Shown piece by piece: positions 17,328-24,434 of a DNA stretch of 42,697 nt. Positions within the stretch are counted from its first letter, which is position 1. Each line of letters begins with the position of its first letter. Where the stretch lies: NCBI GenBank assembly GCA_050290225.1, contig JBNKHG010000058.1:1-42697 (forward strand). Reading direction: 5' to 3'. Source of the DNA: JBNKHG01 sp050290225 (GTDB taxonomy: Bacteria; Pseudomonadota; Gammaproteobacteria; Pseudomonadales; Cellvibrionaceae). The notes under the pieces are model-generated. The model worked only from the letters and a program-made list of their open reading frames with translations. It was not told where the DNA came from and searched no databases. The position numbers and the translations under genes are program-made.

Positions 17328-18536
17328 ATGGCCATCATCAAACGCATTCCCGTGGACCACCTCAAAACCGGCATGTACATAGCCGAGGTCAGTAACGCCT
17401 GGATTCCCGACAACAATTTGCAAAAACACGGCTTTGTTCGTCGCGAGAAGACTATCGATATTATTCGCCGGTTGGGCGTTCAGCATGTGTATATCGATAC
17501 CGACCGGGGCACTGACTGCGACATCGGCGTGCCCCTCGCCGAGATTGAAAATCAGCAAAATGCCCAACTGCGTCGTTTGCAGGGAGAAATACCACCTGCC
17601 GTTGAACGTCGCCCCCTGGAGCAGGAGCTCGAAAATGCCAGGCAGGTGCACCAGAGCGCCAAACGGCTGATCGACAAAATCCTGCTGGACGTCAAGCTCG
17701 GTCAGGCCGTGGAGCTGGACCCGGTGGAGCAGTTGGCCGATGAGATGATCGGCTCCATTTTGAACAACCAGAATGCGTTGCTCTGCATGTCCCAGATCCG
17801 ATCCAAGGACAGCTACCTGCTGGAGCACTCGGTCAATGTGGCTATTTTGATGGGGGTGCTGGCACGTCACCTGGGCTATAGCGGCGAAACCCTGCATCAA
17901 CTGGTGACCGGAGCGCTGCTGCATGATATCGGCAAGATTCGTGTTCCGGACCGGATTCTGCACAAAACCGAACAGTTGGAGCCGCAGGAGTGGGAGGAAA
18001 TGAAGCGCCATGTGGTCTATGGTCGCGACGTGCTGGTGCAGACGCCCGGTATGTACCCCACCGCCATCGCCATTTGCGCCGAACACCACGAGCGCCTGGA
18101 TGGCAATGGCTATCCGGCGGGGCTCGCTGGCGAGTCCATCAGTCACTTCGGCAAAATGGCTGCGGTGGTGGATGTTTACGATGCTATTACCGCGGAGCGT
18201 GTCTATCACAGTGGTCTGACGCCCACGGATGCGATGAAAAAGCTGTTGGAGTGGAGCGACAACCACCTGGATAAAAACCTGGTCTACGATTTTATCCGCA
18301 GCATAGGCGTGTACCCTGTTGGTACCCTGGTGGAGTTGAATTCCGGTCGAGCCGGGGTGGTGATCGAAACCAATCGCCTGCAGCAGGACCGGCCGCGTCT
18401 GAAGCTGGTCTATGACCTCGGGGCGCGGAAGAAACTTCCCCCACAACTGCTAAACTTGGCGCAGGAGGCCGACGAATCCATCGTCCGTGCCCGCGACCCC
18501 AAGGCCCTGGGAATTGTGGTTGCCGATTATTTGTAA
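17328..18536 (+). CDS. HD-GYP c-di-GMP phosphodiesterase with N-terminal DUF3391
   Basis: A 402-residue protein. The N-terminal DUF3391 domain (KRIPVDHLKTGMYIAEV, residues 1 to about 130) is followed by a helical linker and an HD-GYP domain. Diagnostic residues are present: LLEHSVNVA, ALLHDIGKIRVPD near residue 198 (HD) and HHERLDGNGYP near residue 252 (the GYP motif). HD-GYP enzymes hydrolyse c-di-GMP to GMP through pGpG using a bi- or trinuclear iron or manganese site. ATG at 17328 fits the usual family N-terminus; ATG at 17307 would add seven residues. It starts 38 bases after the hydrolase gene and may be co-transcribed. It joins the c-di-GMP gene group elsewhere in this window. Confidence 0.92.
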   Translation: MAIIKRIPVDHLKTGMYIAEVSNAWIPDNNLQKHGFVRREKTIDIIRRLGVQHVYIDTDRGTDCDIGVPLAEIENQQNAQLRRLQGEIPPAVERRPLEQELENARQVHQSAKRLIDKILLDVKLGQAVELDPVEQLADEMIGSILNNQNALLCMSQIRSKDSYLLEHSVNVAILMGVLARHLGYSGETLHQLVTGALLHDIGKIRVPDRILHKTEQLEPQEWEEMKRHVVYGRDVLVQTPGMYPTAIAICAEHHERLDGNGYPAGLAGESISHFGKMAAVVDVYDAITAERVYHSGLTPTDAMKKLLEWSDNHLDKNLVYDFIRSIGVYPVGTLVELNSGRAGVVIETNRLQQDRPRLKLVYDLGARKKLPPQLLNLAQEADESIVRARDPKALGIVVADYL

Positions 18537-18654
18537 CCGCCCAGACTTGCTCCCGGCTCCCCGTGCCATAGAAAAGGAGCCTGCGGCCCGGTAATCGATC
18601 CAGGCGTCGACCCCCAACCCTATACACCCAGCTTCAACGCAGGAGGGTCTGCAG

Positions 18655-18948
18655 ATGGTCGGTATTACGCTTTCGGAACTAAAACGCGATGGTTGTGTGG
18701 CCAAGGCAATAGTGTACTCCTGTGAAGGGGATCACTATCTGTTGGATGTGATCACCAAAGGTCAGCGTTATCGGGTGCTCAATGAAAACAGGGAGCCGTT
18801 GGTGACCAACAGCCTGGTGTTGATGCATGATGCCCTGAAGGGCGTGGCCGCTGAGGAGTCGGTGATGGTGCAGCAGAACGCTTACGATGAAATGATCGGC
18901 GAGATACCCGCGGCGGCGGAAGACCAGGGTATGTCGTTGGGTTGGTAG
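18655..18948 (+). CDS. Small DUF6482-like protein
   Basis: A 97-residue protein preceded by a strong AGGAGGGT ribosome binding site nine bases upstream of ATG 18655. The sequence has the look of the DUF6482 family: a short helical start (ITLSELKRDG), then strands AIVYSCEGDHYLLDVITKG and QRYRVLNENREPLV, then a helix. The C-terminus is acidic. It is likely a cytosolic protein of unknown role. It follows the HD-GYP gene by about 118 bases on the same strand. The family assignment is by memory of the pattern and is moderate. Confidence 0.65.
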   Translation: MVGITLSELKRDGCVAKAIVYSCEGDHYLLDVITKGQRYRVLNENREPLVTNSLVLMHDALKGVAAEESVMVQQNAYDEMIGEIPAAAEDQGMSLGW

Positions 18949-19050
18949 CGGGTTGCCGTCAGCAGCCAGAACGGGCGCTAACAGGATCTGGACCAAAGCC
19001 GTTATAAAAAATAGTGCAGTTATTAAAAATGGGGCAGTTGTAAAAGGCTA

Positions 19051-19167
19051 GTACGCCTTCAAGGTGATATTGACGTATATGTAGGACAGGTAGGCTTCGA
19101 TCCGGCCTGAGTGGCTGACATCGCAGTGGATTCGCGGCGTTAATGCGTCATTATCAGATTGAAAGAC
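19051..19167 (+). repeat. Dispersed palindromic element, copy B (core-less)
   Basis: A 117-base copy that matches both ends of copy A but lacks the 120-base GC-rich core; the joint is at a CTGA shared by the two sides. The ends are clear inverted repeats: TTCAAGGTGATATTGACGTA (from 19058) matches the complement of the end at 19144-19164 at 17 of 21 positions. The right end abuts the stop codon of modC within three bases. It is either a deletion product or the form without a nested core insertion. Confidence 0.82.
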
Positions 19168-19169
19168 GA

Positions 19170-20273
19170 CTAGTCGAGCACCGCCACGGATTTGACCTGC
19201 ACCCACACCCGGCTATCGGGTGCCAGATCCAGTGCGTCCACCGCGCGGGCGGTCAGCCGCGAGAGCAAGGGGGTGGATATTGCCCCTGTATCCGACATTT
19301 CCAGTCGTACCAGGGAGATCGACGGGTGGTTGCCGGCGCCGATTTCCGTCACCCGCGCGGGCAACAGGTTTTGAATACTCTGCCCGGTGTTGCGCTCCCG
19401 CGCCAGGCTGACATCCCGTGCCAGGATGCGCAGCCGTACCCGTTTCCCCAGGCCAAAATTGTTATCCCGCACCCAAAGACTGCCACCGGGAAACTCCGCA
19501 CGTGCAAGGTGCCAGCGCGTGTCTTTTTCCGCGACGGTCGCCTGTATCACCACCGCTGCATCCTCTGCCCGTCGAATTGGCAGGTCGAGTCGCGCCAGGG
19601 TTTCTGTCAGCGGGCCGCATGCCAGGGCTCGACCCCGCTCCAGTACCACGATGGTGTCCGCCAGCCTTGCCACTTCATCCGGAGAGTGGGTGACATACAG
19701 CAGCGGGATCGACAAGCTGTCGTGAAGTTGCTCCAGGTAGGGCAGTATCCCGGCCTTGCTGGCATGATCAAGCGACGCAAGGGGTTCATCCATCAGCAAT
19801 AACTGGGGGCTGGTCAACAGCGCACGGGCGATGGCTACCCGCTGGCGTTCACCCCCCGAGAGATTGTGGGGCATGCGTGACAACAATTGCGCCAACCCCA
19901 GCCAGCCAACCGCCTGTTCGAATTCAATCCTGCGTTCCGCCGCTGCCAGGCGCTTGTAACCGTACTCCAGGTTGCGGCGCACCGACAGGTGGGGAAACAG
20001 GCTCGCCTCCTGAAACACATAAGCCAGTGGTCGCTCGTGCACAGGCACGCAGAGAGTGTCATTTTGCCAGGGCGTACCGTTGACCATGAGTTGACCCCGC
20101 GCCGGTAGCAGGCCGGCAATACAGCGCAACAGGGTTGTCTTGCCGCTACCGGAGTGGCCGAAGAGGGCCGTGACACCGCGGTTGGGCAGCCGCAGGTCGA
20201 CGTCCAGTTCGAAGTCGCCGAGGACCGCTTGAAAGCGGGCGCGGATGTCCCTACTGCCAGTATCGGCCGTCAC
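19170..20273 (-). CDS. modC: ModC-like molybdate ABC transporter ATP-binding protein (orphan)
   Basis: A 367-residue ABC ATPase. Walker A is FGHSGSGKTTLLR (residues 38-50), the signature is LSGGERQRVAIARAL, Walker B is LLLMDEPLASLD and the switch is VTHS. A C-terminal TOBE/mop-like region from about residue 280 (DTGAISTPLLSRLTARAVDAL) is typical of ModC, which powers molybdate import and binds oxyanion in that domain. No modA or modB lies next to it in this window: upstream is only a short repeat-bearing frame, then a divergent operon. The GTG start overlaps that short frame by four bases. Its stop abuts repeat copy B. Either modAB lie elsewhere, or they were lost here and modC is a remnant. 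Confidence 0.85.
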   Translation of the reverse strand: MTADTGSRDIRARFQAVLGDFELDVDLRLPNRGVTALFGHSGSGKTTLLRCIAGLLPARGQLMVNGTPWQNDTLCVPVHERPLAYVFQEASLFPHLSVRRNLEYGYKRLAAAERRIEFEQAVGWLGLAQLLSRMPHNLSGGERQRVAIARALLTSPQLLLMDEPLASLDHASKAGILPYLEQLHDSLSIPLLYVTHSPDEVARLADTIVVLERGRALACGPLTETLARLDLPIRRAEDAAVVIQATVAEKDTRWHLARAEFPGGSLWVRDNNFGLGKRVRLRILARDVSLARERNTGQSIQNLLPARVTEIGAGNHPSISLVRLEMSDTGAISTPLLSRLTARAVDALDLAPDSRVWVQVKSVAVLD

Positions 20274-20542
20274 TCGTTCGGCTCCACAAGTTGCAGGTCC
20301 ACTGTTTCTCCCAGGGGGGCGCCCGGTACTTTCAGGATGGCGCCCGGCACTTTCAGGATGGCGCCCGGTACATTCGGGATGGCCCCGAATGGGGGCCGGG
20401 GACTGGCCCCGGGGGCTGAGCGGCGATTTTCACGGGAAGTACTGGACATGGGGCGCAGCATAGGCGCAAGCAGGCAATGAGTCCAGTGCTTGGAAAGCGG
20501 ACTTATATTCATCGCGTTAGAGGGAAAACGCGCTGCGTTCAT
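20270..20542 (-). CDS. Possible small protein coupled to modC (heptapeptide repeats)
   Basis: A 90-codon open frame whose stop overlaps the GTG start of modC by four bases, the geometry of a coupled upstream cistron. It encodes a low-complexity Pro/Ala/Gly-rich chain with three tandem heptapeptides of the GAILKVP type, made by a 21-base DNA repeat. No membrane helices are seen, so it is not an intact ModB permease. It could be the remodelled end of a lost partner gene or a chance frame. The start is uncertain (20542, 20512 or later). Confidence 0.3.
   Translation of the reverse strand: MNAARFPSNAMNISPLSKHWTHCLLAPMLRPMSSTSRENRRSAPGASPRPPFGAIPNVPGAILKVPGAILKVPGAPLGETVDLQLVEPNE
20319..20381. 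repeat. Three 21-bp tandem repeats upstream of modC
   Basis: Three head-to-tail copies (20319-20339, 20340-20360, 20361-20381) share GCGCCCGG followed by a TTCAGGATG-type end; copy two differs by one base and copy three by two. The unit is seven codons long and keeps the minus-strand frame open into modC. Confidence 0.88.
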
Positions 20543-20565
20543 CAGTCCTCGGAATGGCCCAGAAC

Positions 20566-20579
20566 TTGATCCAGATCAA
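20566..20579 (+). promoter_or_regulatory. FNR/Anr box upstream of the diiron oxygenase operon
   Basis: TTGATCCAGATCAA is a perfect match to the FNR/Anr consensus TTGATNNNNATCAA. A TAATAA-type -10 at 20602-20607 puts the box centre near -41.5, the class II activating position. The start codon at 20723 is about 110 bases beyond the predicted transcription start. This implies activation of the operon when oxygen is low. Confidence 0.8.
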
Positions 20580-20722
20580 GTGGCCAGATTTAAGTGATAC
20601 ATAATAATAATATATATGATAGTTTGCGTATCACGTTGGGCGTAGCCACAAAGGGGTAGTTTCCCCCCAACTTCCAGCGACAAAGCAACTACTACAACAT
20701 CGATTGTTAAACCGAGGACCAC

Positions 20723-21751
20723 ATGATGACGAACCGCGAAAAGATTGCTCACACCATGGAATACCCGCCGGCCACGCTGCAGCCCAATGTCTACCCGCTA
20801 TCCTGGCGCACAGTGGCCCAGAAGGCCGAAGAGGTGTGGGAGGCCTCGCGTCGCGAGGTGTGGGATCCCGCCAAGTTACCCTGGGACACCTTTGACGTCA
20901 GCAAGTACAGCTGGGAAGAGCGAGAAGCGATCGCCTACTGGTGGTCACTGCTGTCAGTATTCGATGCGTCGGCTCCACCGGTATTTGCCGAGGCTTTTAT
21001 CAAAACTTATGAAGTGCACGAAGAAGATGCTATTCGCCGCTGCTTCTTCTCTGTCACCCAGGACGAACAGAATCACGAACACATGTGTGGTCTCGCCATC
21101 ACCAGGTTGCTGGAAGCGCCCAGCTATCTGGAGTACACGCCCAAAACCGAACTTGGCAAGCGCCTGCAGAAGAATGTGGCCTGGCTTTACTACAACGGTG
21201 GCCGTTACTGGAGCGGTTACAAGGAAGCCGTACCCAAGTACAGCATGGCGGTGTTGTTCAGTTCTTTCCTGATGGGCGAGATCGCCGCCGCCACCATCTT
21301 CAAGCAGATGTCCGCCAATTGTAAGGAGCCGGTCTTCCAGGAAGCCTTCCGTAATATCGGCCGCGACGAGGGCCGTCATATGGCCATCTGCATGACAGTC
21401 ATGGAGCGCGACTACCCGCATTTGAGCGAGGAGGAAAAGCCGATTATCACCAAGCAGATTCGCGCGGGTTACCTGTTTCTGTCCGCGGTACTGTTTGAGC
21501 CGCCGGAGGATTTCTGGGATTTGCCCGCGGACTTTATCAATAACCAGCGCGAAGGCGAGGAAGTCTGTCGCCTGGCCGGGTTTGGTGTGCCCAGCTACGA
21601 CGCCAAGAAGGAGAACTGGCGCAACGCCATGTTGAACCTGAAAGGTGTGCTCGACAAGTACGACACTGAATTCCCGGCCATTCCCGAGGTGGATATCTCC
21701 GGCAAGGAGATCACCGACGTGGATATGGAAGACATTATTCCGGTGTTCTGA
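20723..21751 (+). CDS. Ferritin-like diiron oxygenase (R2/AurF/VlmB-like)
   Basis: A 342-residue helical protein carrying a diiron carboxylate site: DEQNH (Glu115, His118), GEIAAA (Glu186) and DEGRH (Glu216, His219), with Asp81 or Glu90 as the likely first-helix ligand. This is the E..ExxH..E..ExxH pattern of ferritin-like oxidases and N-oxygenases. The exact family is not certain. The next gene encodes a 2Fe-2S/FAD/NAD reductase that would supply electrons, so a two-component oxygenase is the best reading. The substrate is unknown; amine N-oxygenation, hydroxylation and desaturation are all possible. GAGGA lies just upstream; ATG 20726 is an equally good start. The perfect FNR/Anr box upstream is notable for an oxygen-using enzyme. 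Confidence 0.78.
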   Translation: MMTNREKIAHTMEYPPATLQPNVYPLSWRTVAQKAEEVWEASRREVWDPAKLPWDTFDVSKYSWEEREAIAYWWSLLSVFDASAPPVFAEAFIKTYEVHEEDAIRRCFFSVTQDEQNHEHMCGLAITRLLEAPSYLEYTPKTELGKRLQKNVAWLYYNGGRYWSGYKEAVPKYSMAVLFSSFLMGEIAAATIFKQMSANCKEPVFQEAFRNIGRDEGRHMAICMTVMERDYPHLSEEEKPIITKQIRAGYLFLSAVLFEPPEDFWDLPADFINNQREGEEVCRLAGFGVPSYDAKKENWRNAMLNLKGVLDKYDTEFPAIPEVDISGKEITDVDMEDIIPVF

Positions 21752-21833
21752 TCGGGAACCTCGACCGTGCCCGACCCCGGGCACGGTGACAATCACTTTT
21801 ATCGACCACTTTTAACGCTAAAGGTCATAGACC

Positions 21834-22883
21834 ATGAGTAGTATCCGACTCTATCCCTCCGGCCGGGAAGTTCCCTGCAGCGCCGGGGAAACCGTTTTGG
21901 GGGCACTGGAAAATGCCGGTTATGCCCTGCCCAATAACTGTCGCGCCGGCGCTTGCGGCGAGTGCAAGGTAAAGGTGCGCGAAGGTGATTTCGACCAGGG
22001 TATGGTGCTCGATATGGCGTTGTCGCCGCAGGAGCGTGAACAGGGTTACGGCCTGATGTGCATGGCCAAGCCCACCGGCGATGTGCTGGAGATCGAGTGG
22101 GGTACCGATGACGCCCAGCCCAAGCTGTTCGCTCCGCGGGAAAACGTCTGGTTTACCGTGATCGACCGGATTCCGCGCACGCCACGTATTATCGAGCTGC
22201 GACTGCGCCCCCTGGGCGAACCCATGCGTTTCTGGCCAGGGCAGTTTGTGCTGCTGGGCGATGAGCGACAGAACGCGCCGCCGCGCTCCTACTCCATTGC
22301 CAATACACCAAATTCCGAGGGGGAAATTGCTTTGCTGATCACCCGGTTGGAAGAGGGTAAAACCAGCCGCTGGGTGCACGATTACCTGAAGCCGGGCGAC
22401 CGGGTAACACTCGATGGACCCTATGGCGCCTTTATCGGCGACCCCAGTGTGGAGACTCCGGTACTCTGCCTGGCGGCGGGTTCCGGCCTGGCTCCGATCC
22501 TGTCGCTAACGGCGGCGGCGTTGAACCGCGGCTATGCGGCGCCGGTCACTTTGCTGTTTTCTGCGCAGCAACGCAGCGATTTGATGCTGGACGGATTGCT
22601 CGCCCATTGGCAATCCCAGTACCGGAATTTCGACTATCGCTACACCCTGACCCGGGAAGACAGTGATGACTTGCAGGGGCGGATACCTGCCATCCTGCCG
22701 GGGCTGTTCCCGTCATTGGCCGAGCACAGTATCTATATTGCCGGCAGTCCGGAATTTGTCACCGATTGTGCGGCAGCCGCCCGGCAGTTGGGGGCGGAAG
22801 AAAGTCGCATTCACAGCGAAGGCTTTTTCGACCAGTTTGTACCGCAGGCGCCACCGCAGGAGCGGTTGATGCAGCGGGCATAG
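21834..22883 (+). CDS. Ferredoxin-NAD(P)H reductase (2Fe-2S, FAD, NAD domains)
   Basis: A 349-residue electron-transfer protein. The N-terminal plant-type ferredoxin domain has Cys36, Cys41, Cys44 and Cys76 (CRAGACGEC, then C). The FAD domain has RSYSIANTP, and the NAD(P) domain begins LAAGSGLAPILS and ends IYIAGSPEFV. This is the layout of oxygenase reductases such as those feeding toluene or phenol hydroxylases. It lies 82 bases after the diiron gene on the same strand and most likely passes electrons from NADH through FAD and the iron-sulfur cluster to the diiron protein. No separate effector or hydroxylase subunits are adjacent. The downstream flank enters repeat copy C. Confidence 0.9.
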   Translation: MSSIRLYPSGREVPCSAGETVLGALENAGYALPNNCRAGACGECKVKVREGDFDQGMVLDMALSPQEREQGYGLMCMAKPTGDVLEIEWGTDDAQPKLFAPRENVWFTVIDRIPRTPRIIELRLRPLGEPMRFWPGQFVLLGDERQNAPPRSYSIANTPNSEGEIALLITRLEEGKTSRWVHDYLKPGDRVTLDGPYGAFIGDPSVETPVLCLAAGSGLAPILSLTAAALNRGYAAPVTLLFSAQQRSDLMLDGLLAHWQSQYRNFDYRYTLTREDSDDLQGRIPAILPGLFPSLAEHSIYIAGSPEFVTDCAAAARQLGAEESRIHSEGFFDQFVPQAPPQERLMQRA

Positions 22884-22993
22884 GATACAGCGGGTTTAAA
22901 TGTCAGAAAGACAATCGTTTTTCACCCGCCAGCCAAGACCCAGGAAAGGTGTGGCATCTTCATCGTTAGGCGCCGGGCTCTGCCGAACGACCT

Positions 22994-23198
22994 TGTCAGG
23001 TCTGAGTGGCTGGGGAGTTTTCAGAAACCGTGCGCGACAAAGACGTCGCGCCCGAACCCCGGGCCGGCCCCGCGAGTGCAACGAGTGCTTTGGGTCCAGG
23101 GAGGAGTATACGGCGTGTTTCTGAAGACGCTCCAGCCACTCAGACCGGATCGAAGTCTACCTATCCAACATGCGTCAATATCACATTGAAGGCGTACA
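22994..23198 (-). repeat. Dispersed palindromic element, copy C (inverted)
   Basis: This copy reads, on the minus strand, like copy A. The left arm is TTCAATGTGATATTGACGCA near 23171-23192, followed by CGATCCGGTCTGAGTGGCT, the GC-rich core between TCTTCAGAAAC and GTTTCTGAAAAC, and AGCCACTCAGACCTGAC. The far outer arm is not recognisable, so that end is truncated or diverged. It lies between the reductase gene and the 3' end of hsp20. Confidence 0.82.
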
Positions 23199-23248
23199 AG
23201 TAGCGGCGACAGGGGACCGGGCGAATCCCGCCGGTCCCTGGCTGATGG

Positions 23249-23677
23249 TTATTGGATTTCGATGCGGCGCTTCTCTGGAGCCGCGGGCGCTTTACGCGGC
23301 GCTGTCAGGGTCAGCACTCCCTTGTCGAAAGTGGCCTTGATATCCGATTCCTGAACATCGCCTTCCAGATTAAAGCTGCGCATAAACTTACCGTAGCGAC
23401 GTTCCTGGCGAATTATCTTGCCGTCCTTCTCTTCCTTGTCTTCCTGCACTGCCTCAGCCTCGATGGTGAGTACGCCGTTATCCAGGGACACGTGGATATC
23501 CTTTTTATCAATGCCGGGCAACTCGGCGCTGATCTCGTAATGATCGCCTTTCTCCTTGATGTCCACCCGGGGGGCGAAAGCGACTGCGGATCCTTCGCCG
23601 CTGCGAGGCAGGGGCGCCCAGAAGTTATCGAACAGGTGGTCGAAATCAAACAGGGATTTGCGGGGAATTAAGCTCAT
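23249..23677 (-). CDS. Hsp20/alpha-crystallin family small heat-shock protein
   Basis: A 142-residue small heat-shock protein. The alpha-crystallin domain spans about residues 35-130, with VDIKEKGDHYEISAELPGI, the DNGVLTIEAE strand and the terminal GVLTLTAP motif. The C-terminus RRIEIQ carries the I-x-I/V anchor. These ATP-independent holdases keep unfolding proteins soluble. ATG at 23677 (MSLIPRKSLFDFD) has ATGGAGG six bases upstream; the longer frame to 23698 does not. A near-consensus FNR/Anr box lies about 180 bases upstream, with a -10-like sequence at the right distance, so low oxygen may induce it, as is known for some Anr regulons. Confidence 0.93.
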   Translation of the reverse strand: MSLIPRKSLFDFDHLFDNFWAPLPRSGEGSAVAFAPRVDIKEKGDHYEISAELPGIDKKDIHVSLDNGVLTIEAEAVQEDKEEKDGKIIRQERRYGKFMRSFNLEGDVQESDIKATFDKGVLTLTAPRKAPAAPEKRRIEIQ

Positions 23678-23853
23678 GGCGAACCTCCATATAGTCACAA
23701 ACTCGATAAGTCGCGCATCAGTGTCGTTGAACTCATGCGCCTGGTTTTGAACTCAGCAGATAAAACCTGGTTTTACCGGGAGTTCCCGGATTAACACCTA
23801 AGCGGTATTACCAACTTATTTGTTAATTATCACCAACCGGGCGGGCTGTCGTT

Positions 23854-23867
23854 TTGAGACAGATCAA
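23854..23867 (-). promoter_or_regulatory. FNR/Anr-like box upstream of hsp20
   Basis: TTGAGACAGATCAA matches TTGATNNNNATCAA with one change in the left arm. Read towards hsp20, an ATAATT-type -10 around 23825-23830 sits at class II spacing. The box lies about 180 bases before the hsp20 start. Confidence 0.55.
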
Positions 23868-24074
23868 AAACGTGTTCGGAAAAGGGTAGTAAATGTTGCT
23901 TGCAGTGTCCTGAGACAATTTTCCGTCCCGCTGCGGAAATTTTTGATTGGCCCCATGGGCGTGACAATTTCCCTGGCATAGCCTTCGGCCATGTTGAATA
24001 GGGCAGCGCGATTCCAAGCGCGCACGCAACGAAGGACGGATCAGTTCTCGGTCGCAGTTTTATTGTTTGAAGGA

Positions 24075-24088
24075 TTGATATACATCAA
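24075..24088 (+). promoter_or_regulatory. FNR/Anr box upstream of the DUF2892 gene
   Basis: TTGATATACATCAA is a perfect FNR/Anr consensus, 122 bases before ATG 24210. The predicted -10 is weak. It is 221 bases from the hsp20-side box and could also act divergently. Confidence 0.7.
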
Positions 24089-24209
24089 TGTCTGAGTCAT
24101 TTCTCGCTTCGTTGCGTAAGTTTTTGAAGAACTTACGTGACTAAGTCAGTGAGGGTCTGTTCCTTCGCCCCTAGACTGATCCCAAATTCACTGGTTGGAG
24201 GATGTAGCC

Positions 24210-24398
24210 ATGAAAAATGAAGGCACTGTGGACAGAATCTTGCGGGTTATTCTCGGGATTGCGCTCTTGAGTCTGACTGTGGTCGGTCCGCAGACCGTGT
24301 GGGGCTGGGTGGGGTTGGTGCCCCTGGTGACCGGGCTCATCGGCTTTTGCCCACTCTACAAAATAATCGGCTTTAACACCTGCCCGCTGGGTAAGTAG
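24210..24398 (+). CDS. DUF2892 (YgaP-like) inner membrane protein
   Basis: A 62-residue protein starting MKNEGTVDRILRVILG, with two hydrophobic segments (LGIALLSLTVVG and LVPLVTGLIGF) and the family end CPLYKIIGFNTCPLG. The N-DRxLR start and the paired CP motifs are typical of the DUF2892 domain, found free or fused to rhodanese in YgaP. GGAGGA lies seven bases upstream of ATG 24210, deciding against the longer frame from 24195. The role is unknown; links to sulfur or redox stress are common in the family. The perfect FNR/Anr box upstream suggests low-oxygen induction. Confidence 0.88.
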   Translation: MKNEGTVDRILRVILGIALLSLTVVGPQTVWGWVGLVPLVTGLIGFCPLYKIIGFNTCPLGK

Positions 24399-24434
24399 CC
24401 GCTTTCTTCCTGGTTGGCGTTTTCCCGTCTGCGG

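Noticed and set aside
19143..19802. 219-codon plus-strand frame starting MRHYQIER
   Set aside because: It is antisense to modC, which has complete ABC motifs; the shared start is only the repeat end.
20954..21796. 280-codon minus-strand frame
   Set aside because: Antisense shadow of the diiron protein, which has two ExxH motifs and a regulated promoter.
23006..23203. 65-codon plus-strand frame as an independent gene
   Set aside because: Almost entirely repeat copy C, without a good ribosome binding site; kept only as an observation about the repeat.
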